Positions 35,965 through 45,657 of a stretch of DNA of 64,000 nucleotides are shown here, one piece after another (position 1 is the stretch's first letter; each line of letters opens with the position of its first letter). The stretch is from Legionella micdadei (GTDB lineage: Bacteria > Pseudomonadota > Gammaproteobacteria > Legionellales > Legionellaceae): contig NZ_LN614830.1 of NCBI RefSeq assembly GCF_000953635.1, forward strand, positions 1,541,001-1,605,000, given 5' to 3'. The notes under the pieces are model-generated. The model did no database searches. It was not told where the DNA came from and saw only the letters and a program-made list of their open reading frames with translations. Made by a program: the position numbers and the translations under genes.

Positions 35965-37128
35965 ATGTTGCGCATTAACAAAAAATTTATCGTTTTAGCG
36001 GTGTGTGTTTCATTGCAAGCCTGTTCTAAGGTGGATGATTACATGTTGGGCAAAGATAATACTCCAGCACCAGCAGCCTTAGAGCCACTCGCTCCTAAAG
36101 CAAAAGTCATTGAAAAATGGTCTGTGCCGATCGGCGGTTCGCAAAAAAATAGCGCCCATCTTAAATTGACGCCTGAGATTGTCGGCAATGTAGTCTATAC
36201 TGCTGACGCAAGTGGTCTAGTGCAAGCGATCAATCGAACCAACGGTAAGATACTTTGGTCTAAAAAATTGGAGCATGGGTTAATCAGCGGCCCTACGGTA
36301 GCCTCCGGGGTCATTGCCGTCAGTAACGATGTTTCTAGTATTGTCTTACTAAAACAATCCGATGGAAGTGAGCTCTGGCAGCAAAAGCTCTCCGGCGAAG
36401 TCCTGGCTAAGCCTGTAATTGCAGCGAATAAAGTAATTGCTAAAACGATTGATGGCAATTTATATGCTTTCAGTTTAATGAATGGTGAAAAATTATGGCT
36501 CTCCGATCATGGTGCTCCCAGCTTAATTTTAAAAGCCAGTTCAGCACCGGTGGTGGTTGGCAATTTAGTTTTAGTGGGCTATTCCGATGGCAAGATGGAT
36601 GCAGTTGATATACAGACAGGTCGTTTAGTTTGGCGCCGCAGCATTGCTTATGCGAGCGGATCAAGTGATGTCGAACGTTTAGTCGATATTGATGCAGATC
36701 CAATTGTGCGTGGGAATGTGGCTTACTTAGCGAGCTATCAAGGCTATGTGGGTGCTTTATCGTTAAGCGATGGCCAATTTGTATGGCGCAAACCCGCTTC
36801 TGTTTATAAAAACATGGCGATTGATAATAAAACAATCTATTTAACGGATAGTGATGACATTGTTTGGGCAATTAATCGCCAAAATGGTCAAGTTAACTGG
36901 AAGCAAATCGCATTGAAGGCGAGAGGATTAACGGAACCTGTCTTAGTAGGGGATCGCTTAGTTGTCGGTGATAAAACGGGACTATTGCATGTTTTAGCCA
37001 CTCAGAATGGGGAGTTAATTTCACGGACTGAAGTGGGCGGTGCTATTACAACTGCTCCTTCAGTTGTGGGTAATACTATTTATGTTATGTCGGCTGATGG
37101 CAAATTAAGTCGTTATTCAGTGGGTTAA
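35965..37128 (+). CDS. bamB: Outer-membrane assembly lipoprotein BamB
   Basis: This roughly 387-residue lipoprotein (signal ILAVCVSLQAC-type: FIVLAVCVSLQAC) has an eight-bladed PQQ-like beta propeller with repeats such as NRTNGKILWSKKLEHG, KQSDGSELWQQKLSGE and LMNGEKLWLSDHG. It is a BAM complex subunit that helps BamA insert outer-membrane proteins. I chose ATG 35965, preceded by AGAGGAAAT, because it gives a proper lipoprotein signal; a longer frame would overlap yfgM. It is three bases from der. Confidence 0.95.
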   Translation: MLRINKKFIVLAVCVSLQACSKVDDYMLGKDNTPAPAALEPLAPKAKVIEKWSVPIGGSQKNSAHLKLTPEIVGNVVYTADASGLVQAINRTNGKILWSKKLEHGLISGPTVASGVIAVSNDVSSIVLLKQSDGSELWQQKLSGEVLAKPVIAANKVIAKTIDGNLYAFSLMNGEKLWLSDHGAPSLILKASSAPVVVGNLVLVGYSDGKMDAVDIQTGRLVWRRSIAYASGSSDVERLVDIDADPIVRGNVAYLASYQGYVGALSLSDGQFVWRKPASVYKNMAIDNKTIYLTDSDDIVWAINRQNGQVNWKQIALKARGLTEPVLVGDRLVVGDKTGLLHVLATQNGELISRTEVGGAITTAPSVVGNTIYVMSADGKLSRYSVG

Positions 37129-37131
37129 TCA

Positions 37132-38514
37132 ATGATTCCAGTTATTGCTTTAGTTGGCCGTCCTAATGTAGGTAAATCGACGCTTTTTAATCGCTTAACA
37201 AAAACCCAGGATGCTTTAGTGGCAGATTTTCCTGGGTTAACCCGCGATAGACAATATGGTCAAGCTTATTTTGAAGACAAGCCATTTATCGTTGTCGATA
37301 CTGGTGGTATTGGTGTAGATGATTTAGCCGTTGATGCATTAATGTCTAGACAATCCAGTTTGGCGCTTGATGAGGCTAATGTTGTATTATTTTTAGTTGA
37401 TGGCCGGGCAGGCCTCACTGGTGTTGACGAAAACATTGCTCAACGCTTGCGAAAAATCAACAAACCTGTTTTCCTTGTGGTGAATAAGACCGATGGAATT
37501 GATGAAGAAATTGCTAGTGCTGAATTTCAGTCTTTAGGTTTCAATGAGGTGCATCCTATCTCCGCATCGCATGGACGAGGCATGCATTCGTTACTACAAG
37601 CTTTGCCCCTCAAAGCTAAAGAGGTGGAAGAAGAAGAACCCACCAAAGCGATAAAAATTGCCTTTGCTGGTCGACCCAATGTTGGAAAATCCACCTTAAT
37701 TAACCGTATTTTGGGTGAAGAAAGAGTTGTTGTTTATGATATGCCTGGCACGACACGTGATAGTATCGCTATCCCTTTTGTGCGTGATGAAAAACCCTAT
37801 ATCCTGATTGACACAGCAGGTGTCCGGAGACGCTCGCGTGTTGACGAGAAGATTGAAAAATTTTCGGTCATTAAAACACTTCAAGCCATTAAGGAATCAC
37901 ATGTGTGCATGATGCTTCTCGATGCCCGAGAGGGGCTGACAGAGCAGGATATGCATATATTAAGTTTTATCGTTGAAGCGGGTAAGGCTTTAGTGATTGT
38001 TGTTAATAAATGGGATGGTTTGGATGAAGAACATAAGGAGCATGTCCGAGCCGAGTTAACTCGCCGGCTACAGTTTGTTCAATTTGCAAAAATTCGGTTT
38101 ATTTCGGCCCTCCATGGAAGTGGGGTGGGTTTATTGTTTAAAGACATTGAACAAGCGTATGCTTCAGCTACTCAAGCTTTTTCAACACCACAACTGACGC
38201 GATTGTTGCAAGATCTTGTTACGCAACATACCCCACCTATGGTTAGTGGGCGTAGAATTAAATTAAGGTATGCTCATGCGGGTGGTCATAATCCACCTAT
38301 TATTGTGATTCATGGAAATCAGCTTGATGCGTTACCTGACAGTTATAAGCGCTACCTCAGCAATGCATTTGTTTCCCATCTTGGCTTAGTGGGAACTCCC
38401 TTAAAATTAGAATTTAAAGGCTCAGAAAACCCATTTAAAGACAAAAAGAACAAGCTTACGGATAGGCAAGTAAAAAAACGAAAAAGATTAATGAAACGGG
38501 TTAAGAGGCGATAA
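37132..38514 (+). CDS. der: Ribosome-associated GTPase Der
   Basis: This 460-residue protein has two tandem G domains, with P-loops [14 protein letters not shown] (about 8-21) and [14 protein letters not shown] (about 181-194). Each has a DTGG/DTAG switch II and NKTD/NKWD motif, followed by a KH-like domain and a very basic tail ([13 protein letters not shown]). Der (EngA) is needed for 50S subunit maturation. The stop is followed by the perfect terminator-like hairpin at 38678-38700. Confidence 0.97.
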   Translation: MIPVIALVGRPNVGKSTLFNRLTKTQDALVADFPGLTRDRQYGQAYFEDKPFIVVDTGGIGVDDLAVDALMSRQSSLALDEANVVLFLVDGRAGLTGVDENIAQRLRKINKPVFLVVNKTDGIDEEIASAEFQSLGFNEVHPISASHGRGMHSLLQALPLKAKEVEEEEPTKAIKIAFAGRPNVGKSTLINRILGEERVVVYDMPGTTRDSIAIPFVRDEKPYILIDTAGVRRRSRVDEKIEKFSVIKTLQAIKESHVCMMLLDAREGLTEQDMHILSFIVEAGKALVIVVNKWDGLDEEHKEHVRAELTRRLQFVQFAKIRFISALHGSGVGLLFKDIEQAYASATQAFSTPQLTRLLQDLVTQHTPPMVSGRRIKLRYAHAGGHNPPIIVIHGNQLDALPDSYKRYLSNAFVSHLGLVGTPLKLEFKGSENPFKDKKNKLTDRQVKKRKRLMKRVKRR

Positions 38515-38677
38515 ACTCTTTTACATCGGATCTACCCCAAATGTATTTAAAACGCACTTGGGAACACAAAAATAAAATCATTCCGGCCTCTCTGCTCAGT
38601 ATAACGTGCATAAGTTTGTCTATCCTCGAAAGGCGTGACTTGCATGAAGAAATTTGCTTATGATTCAGATCGGATGG

Positions 38678-38700
38678 GTGCCGCGGACAATCCGCGGCAC
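38678..38700. terminator. Strong hairpin between convergent der and uspA-like gene
   Basis: GTGCCGCGGA (38678-38687) pairs perfectly with TCCGCGGCAC (38691-38700) around CAA. It is a ten-base GC-rich stem between converging genes, so it probably acts in both directions, although no T-run follows. Confidence 0.6.
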
Positions 38701-38727
38701 GTGAGGTAGGTGAATTATCAACGGATG

Positions 38728-39156
38728 CTACTCTTCTTTTACCCGCAAAGTTAATACATCGCAAGGCGCTTGATGAAATACCGCATAAGCGGTGCTGCCG
38801 AGAAAGGCGGGAACGGCACTTGGGGTATGACTACCAATAATAACCAGGTTGCATCCTAAATTGGTAATCATGTCAATAATATGTGTTTTTACTGAACCAA
38901 CTTCAACATGTAATTGTTCAGCAGGAATGTTAAGCGCATCGCCGAGATATTTCATTACCATTTGTGCATCTTCTTTGGCAGGCACTCCTATTTCTGCAAA
39001 ACCTAATCCTTGTGCTAACTGGTAAGTGGATGGCGGTTCAATGACGTGTAGTAAATGAAGTTTGGCATTAAAAAAGGTGGCAATTTGTGTGGCTTGCTTA
39101 CACATTTCAAAATGATTTTCGCGCAAATCGGTAGGATGTAAGATGGTGGTGTACAC
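38728..39156 (-). CDS. Universal stress protein UspA family
   Basis: This 142-residue single-domain Usp has the N-terminal TTILHPTDLRENHF strand, a C-terminal nucleotide-binding-like GSHTPSAVPAFLGSTAYAVF (the G-2x-G-9x-G(S/T)-like region, partly changed) and the final APCDVLTLRV strand. The family supports stress survival; no specific role can be assigned. Its ATG is preceded by GCGAGGGAATC. The gene is monocistronic and convergent with der. Confidence 0.9.
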   Translation of the reverse strand: MYTTILHPTDLRENHFEMCKQATQIATFFNAKLHLLHVIEPPSTYQLAQGLGFAEIGVPAKEDAQMVMKYLGDALNIPAEQLHVEVGSVKTHIIDMITNLGCNLVIIGSHTPSAVPAFLGSTAYAVFHQAPCDVLTLRVKEE

Positions 39157-39253
39157 GATTCCCTCGCTTAATAAAAACTATCCAGTTAGCATAAGTGTAG
39201 TGTATGGAAAATAAAAATGAGAGATTTTATCCCAATTAAACTAACAATTTAAT

Positions 39254-39730
39254 CTAGACCCGAACTTTATGCGTTGAGCAAGGCTTATTTAAGACTAAAC
39301 TACTGAGGTTTAAACCATCAATAGTTAGAGAGGGGGCAATTTCCAATAAAGGGAGAAGCACAAAATCGCGCTCTATAATTCGAGGGTGAGGTACTTTAAG
39401 GGTTAATGTATCGATTTTTTGTGAACCATATAAAAGGATGTCAATGTCTAGTGTTCTTGCTCCCCACTTAATTTTTCGAATGCGCTGTTGTTGCTGCTCG
39501 ATTTGGTGGCAGCAATCAAGTAACCGTTGCGGGGACAGTCGGGTTTGCAGGGCTACTACTGTATTGCAAAATTTAGGCTGAGCCTTCCTTCCCCATGCTT
39601 CACTCCAATAAAAACTTGCCTCTTGTGTAATGCATGAATCAGGCAGCCTACGTAAGGCATTGATTGCTCGCCTTAGCTGACGCGCTGGAGAATTTAAATT
39701 GCTACCTAGACCCAAATAGCAAAGGGTCAT
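39254..39730 (-). CDS. folK: 2-amino-4-hydroxy-6-hydroxymethyldihydropteridine pyrophosphokinase
   Basis: This 158-residue HPPK has the conserved YLGLGSNL start, the catalytic RIRKIKWGARTLDIDILLYG region with the DID metal site, and VPHPRIIERDFVLLPLLEI. It phosphorylates the pterin in folate synthesis. It overlaps the end of pcnB by four bases, the usual pcnB-folK order. Together with pabB in this window it completes two steps of the folate route, not clustered. Confidence 0.95.
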   Translation of the reverse strand: MTLCYLGLGSNLNSPARQLRRAINALRRLPDSCITQEASFYWSEAWGRKAQPKFCNTVVALQTRLSPQRLLDCCHQIEQQQQRIRKIKWGARTLDIDILLYGSQKIDTLTLKVPHPRIIERDFVLLPLLEIAPSLTIDGLNLSSLVLNKPCSTHKVRV

Positions 39731-41082
39731 GAAGGAACCCCTTTCCGTTTCCGGCGTCTGCGTTGTTTTGTCGATGCTTGTGATGCGGGCAAGGAGGTTA
39801 TCATACTTGCCTTTTCATCGTCTGTGGCATCTTGAAAAGCAGTCCACCACTGTGCTAATTCCATCGATTCATCGCCGGCGAGCGCACGTAGGGCAAGGAA
39901 GTCGTACGCTGCCCGGAACCTGGGATGTTGTAAAAGATTATAAGCGCGGCCGCCGAAGCGTTTTGGAAAGCGAAATTGGAGTAGCCAAATCTCACGTATA
40001 ACTTGGCTAAAACGTTTAGGTATAGTGATTACTTGACTTTGCTCGCTGATAACAATTGACATTGCCTTTTCCAACGCAGGAAGAGGGTCCAGACTTTCCT
40101 TCTGTTGTAAGTATAAGGCCTTATCTTTGAGTGGAAACCATAGCAGCACAGCAAGCAAAAAGGCTGGTGTCACTGGTTTATTATCGCGAATGCGGGTATC
40201 CGTATTTTCTAAGGCAATGCCTAATAACGCATTCACAGGATATTCGCTGGATAATAGCTGATGCGTTTGCTCAAACAATTGGGCAAATAATCCATATTTA
40301 ACCAACAAACGTTGCACTGTTTCGGCTTCACCGCACTGATAAAGTTTTGTTGTCTCATCAAATAAGCGTGAGCCTGAAACATGCCGTATTAAATGACATA
40401 ATTCAGGTAAAGGTGCGGCTGTTTCTTCTGCAATTTCAAAATGTAGTTTAGCGCTAAAGCGGATGGCACGAAGCATCCGTACCGGATCTTCTTGATATCG
40501 TGTTATTGGGTTACCAATTAGCCGTATTATTCGTTGATGTACGTCATTAACCCCGCCAGTAAAGTCGACAATGGAAAAATCATCAATGTTATAGTAAAGG
40601 GAATTAATCGTGAAATCGCGTCGCCATGCGTCTTGGTCTAATGTACCATAGACATTATCACGAACTATCATTCCTCTTTCGTTAGTTTGTTGGTTTTCAT
40701 CAATTTCCTGGCTATCTGACCCTCTAAATGTTGCCACCTCGATGATTTCGCGATGAAAGGTGATGTGAACTAATTTAAAGCGGCGGCCAATAATTCTGGC
40801 GTTACGGAATAATTTTCTAATTTGAGTGGGGGTGGCATTAGTGGCTATATCGAAGTCTTTTGGAGCCTTACCAAGCAAAAGATCACGGACACTACCTCCA
40901 ACCAGATAGGCTTGAAACCCGGCACTGTTGAGTCGATTCAAAACTTTTAGGGCGTTAGCACTGATGTCTGTTTTTGATAAATTGTGATGGCTGCGCGGAA
41001 TAATGTAACTAAGGTCAACTGGTGGTTGACTAGTCCTTGTTTTGCGTAACAGCTTTTTGATTAGTTTAATTATTGTCGTCAC
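39727..41082 (-). CDS. pcnB: Poly(A) polymerase I
   Basis: This 451-residue nucleotidyltransferase of the CCA-adding superfamily has a head domain carrying VGGSVRDLLLGKAPKDFDIA with the catalytic DxD, then RRDFTINSLYYN and RMLRAIRFSAKL. The C-terminus is strongly basic (KQRRRRKRKGVPS), the feature that separates poly(A) polymerase from CCA-adding enzymes. It adenylates RNA 3' ends and promotes decay. The GTG start at 41082 is followed by a basic N-terminal extension. Confidence 0.93.
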   Translation of the reverse strand: MTTIIKLIKKLLRKTRTSQPPVDLSYIIPRSHHNLSKTDISANALKVLNRLNSAGFQAYLVGGSVRDLLLGKAPKDFDIATNATPTQIRKLFRNARIIGRRFKLVHITFHREIIEVATFRGSDSQEIDENQQTNERGMIVRDNVYGTLDQDAWRRDFTINSLYYNIDDFSIVDFTGGVNDVHQRIIRLIGNPITRYQEDPVRMLRAIRFSAKLHFEIAEETAAPLPELCHLIRHVSGSRLFDETTKLYQCGEAETVQRLLVKYGLFAQLFEQTHQLLSSEYPVNALLGIALENTDTRIRDNKPVTPAFLLAVLLWFPLKDKALYLQQKESLDPLPALEKAMSIVISEQSQVITIPKRFSQVIREIWLLQFRFPKRFGGRAYNLLQHPRFRAAYDFLALRALAGDESMELAQWWTAFQDATDDEKASMITSLPASQASTKQRRRRKRKGVPS

Positions 41083-41612
41083 CCATTTGACTTATAAATC
41101 GCGGCAATATTATATCTAAAATGCTTATAAAAGTGAATCGGAGAGAATGGAACTTGACTATATATGTTTATTGAGCATCAAATTTAATAATATTTGATCT
41201 AATCATGCTTACATACAAACAAGAAGTCATTGAGATTGCCCGTCTTATTAAAAAAATGCGCGAAAAGGTATAAAGCCGGATTTTTCAAAATACTCAGCTA
41301 AAGCGCGGAAGTCTGCAGAACAAAAATGGAATGTGGATAGTAAATGGAAAGCTTTTGGCGAAGATCAGTTATTACGGGTTGTTCCAAAGAAAAATGGGCT
41401 ACTAGTTCTATTAATTGTTTGATTGGAGATTGTTACATCACTTGTCTCATATAATCCTCAGCCCAGTGCTAAGGATAAATTTTCTACAGACCTTACTGCA
41501 AGATCAAAGGTTTCTAATCTGCTAAAAAAAGGGGACATGAACGATTGCGAAAAATTTTCTTAGTCTGACGACTCTGGTTCAACCCCCTCAACCTATTTCT
41601 TAGATTTACTAC
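41083..41612. other. Gap between pcnB and the PfkB-family kinase gene
   Basis: The 530-base gap contains no intact gene. It holds a plus-strand broken frame (41205-41563, described separately). TTGACT at about 41154-41159 is followed by an A+T-rich stretch, possibly the old promoter of that frame. Confidence 0.6.
41205..41563 (+). pseudogene. Broken small gene (frameshift and internal stop)
   Basis: An ATG at 41205 opens MLTYKQEVIEIARLIKKMRE and then hits TAA at 41271. A one-base shift near 41267 restores a coding-looking frame (GIKPDFSKYSAKARKSAEQK, then WNVDSKWKAFGEDQLLRVV). That frame meets TGA just after GLLVLLIV and continues as LEIVTSLVSYNPQPSAKDK to TAG at 41561-41563. Rejoined, it would be about 119 residues. 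The simplest reading is a decayed gene with one deleted base and one nonsense change. I do not recognise the family. Confidence 0.6.
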
Positions 41613-42674
41613 TTACTCAACCGCCATCTCAAGCTCTCTGCTAGCCTTCTCATACAGTTGCCGGGCAAAACTGTAATTGGCTGAGGTAAAGCGTTCTCTA
41701 ATTACGGAAACTTTTTCATTAGAAAGACGGGCTCCGTATTGACTAACAACTTCTGTAGCAGCCATATTTGCAAGCTCAACAGCGAGTTGGGGAGCATAAC
41801 CATGGGTAATTGCATAAAGATAAGCACCCGCGAACATGTCGCCCGCACCCACTGTATCGATCGCAATTGCAGGGGTTGTTGGAATTGCCACTGTTTCACC
41901 GTCAATCGCGAGCACTGCTCCTCGGCTCCCACAAGTGACAACCAAATGTTTCGTAAAGGATTGCAATAATCCTATCGCAATCTCCAAGTTATCGGTTTGG
42001 CAGAATAATAGTGCTTCTTCTTCATTGCAAAATAACAGATCAATTTTACCGTCAATGATTGTGAGCAATTCATGTTTGAAATAACGAACCATGTTGGGGT
42101 CAGAAAGGGTCATAGCCACTTTCGTATTCGTGGTTCGCGCATGTTGCCTAGCTGCCAATAAGGCCTTTCTCGCAGTTGGAGACGTCACTAGGTAACCTTC
42201 AAGATAAATAAATTCTGAGGCTGCTATTGCATCTAAGTTAAGCACCTCGGGACATAATGTCTCGGAGATGCCTAAATGAGTATTCATTGTCCTTTGCGCA
42301 TCATCGGTCACTAAAACCAAACATTGCCCGGTTACACCCGAGGTTAAACTATCTAATGTCAAATTACAATCGAGACCCAATGTTGTTAGTTCTTGCAAAA
42401 ATAATCTGCCCGCTTCGTCATTAGCTACTTTGCAACTATAGAAACCACGCCCACCAAATTGGCTTAGAGCAATCATGGTATTGGCTGCAGAACCACCGCA
42501 ACCACTGTGACAAAACGATCCCGTCAAAGCACTCATCAAGCGGTGATGGGTTGCTTCATCTATCAGCGTCATCACATTTTTTTCAATATTCATGGCTTGC
42601 AGGAATTCATTATCGACTAGAGCATCCCTGTCTAATAAAGCGTTACCTATTCCGTATACATGATATTTTTTCAT
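41613..42674 (-). CDS. PfkB-family carbohydrate/adenosine kinase
   Basis: This 353-residue ribokinase-fold protein has the N-terminal GIGNALLDRDALVD, the GCGGSAANTMIALSQFGG substrate region and the C-terminal signature DTVGAGDMFAGAYLYAIT with the catalytic aspartate. Homologues are usually annotated adenosine kinase, but substrate is not proven. Its start codon abuts the hemL stop, so the two are likely cotranscribed. Confidence 0.85.
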   Translation of the reverse strand: MKKYHVYGIGNALLDRDALVDNEFLQAMNIEKNVMTLIDEATHHRLMSALTGSFCHSGCGGSAANTMIALSQFGGRGFYSCKVANDEAGRLFLQELTTLGLDCNLTLDSLTSGVTGQCLVLVTDDAQRTMNTHLGISETLCPEVLNLDAIAASEFIYLEGYLVTSPTARKALLAARQHARTTNTKVAMTLSDPNMVRYFKHELLTIIDGKIDLLFCNEEEALLFCQTDNLEIAIGLLQSFTKHLVVTCGSRGAVLAIDGETVAIPTTPAIAIDTVGAGDMFAGAYLYAITHGYAPQLAVELANMAATEVVSQYGARLSNEKVSVIRERFTSANYSFARQLYEKASRELEMAVE

Positions 42675-43969
42675 TAGGCCTTAACTCCAACAAGGCTGCC
42701 TAGCACTGATTCGGCAGCGAGATGAGTTAGGCGTATTTCTTCACTTTGATGAGCAGAAGATACAAAACCTGCTTCGTACATTGATGGCGCAAAATAAACA
42801 CCTTTTTGCAACATGCCGTGGAAAAACTGCTTAAACAATGCTTCGTCGGATGAAGCAACATCGGCATAATCTAAAATTTGCTTCTTATCATTAAAGCAAA
42901 AACCAAACATTCCTCCTATAGAAGCACAACTGAAAGGAATATTAAACGATTCGGCAATCTCAGCAAGACCATCAATCATGAGTTTTGTGTTAATAGAAAG
43001 CTGCTCATAAAAACCGGGCTTTTCCACTTCTGTTAAGGTTGCCAATCCTGCAGCCATCGCCAAAGGATTACCTGATAATGTTCCGGCTTGATAGACTGAA
43101 CCTTCGGGAGCGAGATGGGACATAATTGCTGCTTTCCCTCCTACTGCACCTACGGGCATGCCGCCGCCAATTACTTTACCCAGTGTTGTTAGATCAGGCT
43201 TAATATTAAACACTTGTTGTGCGCCACCAAGAGCCACACGAAAACCAGTCATGACTTCATCAAATATAAGCAAGCTGTTGTGAGCATCACAAAGTTCGCG
43301 GAGACCCTCTAAAAAACCAATTTTAGGCAATACAAAACCCATATTCCCTGCAATTGGTTCTAAAATGACGGCAGCAATGTCATCCGAATACTGTTCGAAA
43401 AGACGTGCAACTTGTTCAAGATTATTAAAATCCGCAGTAAGTGTATGCTCGGTGATACTTGCAGGAATACCAGGTGTTGAAGGAATTCCTAGAGTCAATA
43501 AGCCAGAACCTGCTTTAACGAGTAAGCTATCATTATGTCCATGATAACAACCATTGAATTTAATTATTTTATTTTTACTGGTATAACCTCGAGCCAAACG
43601 AATTGCGGTCATCGTGGCTTCAGTCCCTGAATTCACCATACGTAATTTTTCGATATTAGGCATAATTTTGATAATTTTTTGAGCAAGCCTAACTTCAAGC
43701 TCTGTGGGCGCACCGAAGCTCATACCACTCTGTAACACCTCGGAAACCGCATCAATGACTGATTTGTAGCAATGGCCAAGGATAAGGGGGCCCCAAGAAC
43801 CCACGTAATCAATGTAAGATCGACCATCAACATCTGTGAGGTAAGCTCCTTTCCCCTTTTTAAAAAAAATAGGCTCTCCACCCACGCCTTTGAAAGCACG
43901 CACAGGAGAATTCACACCTCCAGGAATAATAGCTTGAGCTTGGACAAATAATTGTTGGGAATTGGTCAT
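42674..43969 (-). CDS. hemL: Glutamate-1-semialdehyde 2,1-aminomutase
   Basis: This 431-residue class III PLP enzyme has the PLP-lysine site TLGKVIGGGMPVGAVGG near 260-276, FDEVMTGFR upstream, and the substrate-gating region of HemL. It converts glutamate-1-semialdehyde to 5-aminolevulinate in the C5 heme pathway. hemJ lies 370 bases upstream on the same strand. The gene is divergent from a rubredoxin gene. Confidence 0.96.
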   Translation of the reverse strand: MTNSQQLFVQAQAIIPGGVNSPVRAFKGVGGEPIFFKKGKGAYLTDVDGRSYIDYVGSWGPLILGHCYKSVIDAVSEVLQSGMSFGAPTELEVRLAQKIIKIMPNIEKLRMVNSGTEATMTAIRLARGYTSKNKIIKFNGCYHGHNDSLLVKAGSGLLTLGIPSTPGIPASITEHTLTADFNNLEQVARLFEQYSDDIAAVILEPIAGNMGFVLPKIGFLEGLRELCDAHNSLLIFDEVMTGFRVALGGAQQVFNIKPDLTTLGKVIGGGMPVGAVGGKAAIMSHLAPEGSVYQAGTLSGNPLAMAAGLATLTEVEKPGFYEQLSINTKLMIDGLAEIAESFNIPFSCASIGGMFGFCFNDKKQILDYADVASSDEALFKQFFHGMLQKGVYFAPSMYEAGFVSSAHQSEEIRLTHLAAESVLGSLVGVKA

Positions 43970-44099
43970 GACTACTCCGTTGCCTAAAATTGATAACTAT
44001 TCTACTCTATTTAATAGAAGGGACAAAATGTAGAACTAAAGCTTTACAATAGAGCTGTCAATCGCTAAATTAGCCTCCTTTAAATTTAGAGCAAAAGAG

Positions 44100-44276
44100 A
44101 TGCAAGAGTACAAAAAATATATCTGTGTTATATGTGGATTTATTTACGATGAAGCCGAGGGTTGGCCAGAAGACAACATTGAACCTGGAACACGATGGGA
44201 AGACGTGCCAGAAAACTGGTTTTGCCCTGATTGTGGCGCAGCAAAAGAAGATTTTGAGATGGTAGAGATAGAATAA
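44100..44276 (+). CDS. rubA: Rubredoxin
   Basis: This 58-residue protein has the two iron-binding pairs CVIC (9-12) and CPDC (42-45), with [20 protein letters not shown] between them, diagnostic of rubredoxin. The iron-sulfur-free FeCys4 site carries single electrons, often to rubredoxin reductase or oxidative-stress enzymes. It lies between divergent hemL and the end of hemJ. The frame is 177 bases, ATG to TAA, with a weak ribosome binding site (GAGC). Confidence 0.93.
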   Translation: MQEYKKYICVICGFIYDEAEGWPEDNIEPGTRWEDVPENWFCPDCGAAKEDFEMVEIE

Positions 44277-44342
44277 GGATGTCAGTGTTGAAATAGATTC
44301 AATCTCGATTGTTTGACTGGAGCAATCGAGGATGAGCCTATT

Positions 44343-44765
44343 TCAATACGGTTTCACAACCACCAATAACACAATTCCTATTAGCAGCAATGTCGGTAGC
44401 TCATTGAATATACGATAAAATCTAGCTTTTCTGCAATTTTTATCTTGAGCAAACTGCTTCACAAAGTGACCGCAGGAGAAGTGATATGCCCATACTAAGA
44501 AAACCAAGCTTAATTTGGCATGGAACCAAGGCGCTTTTAAATAATAATTCAAGCTGTAAGTCATTAACCAAATACCCAAAAGGGTGGTCAGCAACGCCGC
44601 TGGCCAAGTTATGCCATAATATAGACGCCTCTCCATCACTTTAAAGCGCTCGTTGCTTAATTGATCAACAGTATCAGCATGGTAAACAAACAATCTCGGC
44701 AAATAAAAAAGTCCAGCGAACCAAGCCACCATTGCAATAATATGAAAAGCTTTTATCACTAACAT
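44343..44765 (-). CDS. hemJ: Protoporphyrinogen IX oxidase HemJ
   Basis: This 140-residue membrane protein with four helices matches the UPF0093/HemJ family: KAFHIIAMVAWFAGLFYLPR at the N-terminus (conserved His 8), then RRLYYGITWPAALLT and WFHAKLSLVF with the conserved lysine, and RFYRIFNELPTLLLI at the end. It oxidises protoporphyrinogen IX to protoporphyrin IX. It sits just downstream of a terC-like gene with one base between. Confidence 0.92.
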   Translation of the reverse strand: MLVIKAFHIIAMVAWFAGLFYLPRLFVYHADTVDQLSNERFKVMERRLYYGITWPAALLTTLLGIWLMTYSLNYYLKAPWFHAKLSLVFLVWAYHFSCGHFVKQFAQDKNCRKARFYRIFNELPTLLLIGIVLLVVVKPY

Positions 44766-44766
44766 G

Positions 44767-45504
44767 TTATCCCTTTTTTTTTCTATTTTTACGGCGCGAG
44801 TGCCTCAAAAGGTTAAGCGATTCGACACCTAAAGAAAATCCCATAGCAAAATAGAGGTATGCCCGCGGTATATGAAAGCCGAAACTATCAGCAATCAAGA
44901 ATGTGCCAATTAAAATTAAAAAACTCAAAGCCAGCATTTTGACCGTGGGGTATTTTTCGATAAAGAGACTAACAGGTTCACTCGCATATATCATCACTAA
45001 AATTGCACAGGTAATCGCGGCTGCCATGATCAGAAAGCGAGATGTTAATCCAATTGCAGTGAGCACGCTATCTAGGGAAAAAATAATATCCATTAATGCG
45101 ACTTGAAGCACCACGCCTTTGAATGAAACAGAATGTACATGTCCTTTCTCATATTCGACTATCTCTTCCTCTAATTCATCATGAATTTCCTGCGTTGCCT
45201 TAACAATTAGAAAAATACCGCCGGCAAATAAAAAGAGATCACGAGCAGAAAATGAAAATTCGGCGAGGCTAAACAAAGGGCGGGTTAATTTGGATAAACC
45301 AACTGCCGTAGCCAATAGCATTAATCGCGTGACCCAGGCAAAGGTTAAGCCCCAGCGCCTGGCTTTTTTTCGTTGCTCTTTAGGTAATTTTTCCGTCAAA
45401 ATTGATAAAAATACCAGGTTATCTATACCGAGGACTATCTCAAGAATGATTAAAGCTAAAAGGCTAAAAATAATATCTAAAAATTCCATTTGAACGTATA
45501 GCAA
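44767..45504 (-). CDS. TerC/Alx-family integral membrane protein
   Basis: This 245-residue protein has about seven membrane helices. The TerC pattern is EIVLGIDNLVFLSIL (about 21-35) near the N-terminus and ALMDIIFSLDSVLTAIGL (about 135-152), each with an acidic residue in the membrane. Members export metals, notably manganese, or confer tellurite resistance; the cargo here is unknown. The adjoining hemJ is probably on the same transcript. Confidence 0.88.
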   Translation of the reverse strand: MLYVQMEFLDIIFSLLALIILEIVLGIDNLVFLSILTEKLPKEQRKKARRWGLTFAWVTRLMLLATAVGLSKLTRPLFSLAEFSFSARDLFLFAGGIFLIVKATQEIHDELEEEIVEYEKGHVHSVSFKGVVLQVALMDIIFSLDSVLTAIGLTSRFLIMAAAITCAILVMIYASEPVSLFIEKYPTVKMLALSFLILIGTFLIADSFGFHIPRAYLYFAMGFSLGVESLNLLRHSRRKNRKKKG

Positions 45505-45657
45505 TAATGTTAAAGGCCATATTGTCTACTTAACTGGGAAAAAGGTAAATCATTTCTCAAGGATTCTTCATCATCCCAGGAATTGGGTATTCTTTTGTGC
45601 TCATTTTGGGTAAACATCAACTGCTGAATTCATCCAGGATTAACCGCATCTGAAATA

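Noticed and set aside
41271-41273. Possible programmed frameshift at AAAAGGTATAA in the broken small gene
   Set aside because: No strong slippery heptamer or pseudoknot is evident, and a further in-frame TGA downstream favours decay over recoding.
41422-41433. Internal TGA in the small broken gene as a selenocysteine codon
   Set aside because: No SECIS-like hairpin is seen after it and the frame is already shifted upstream.
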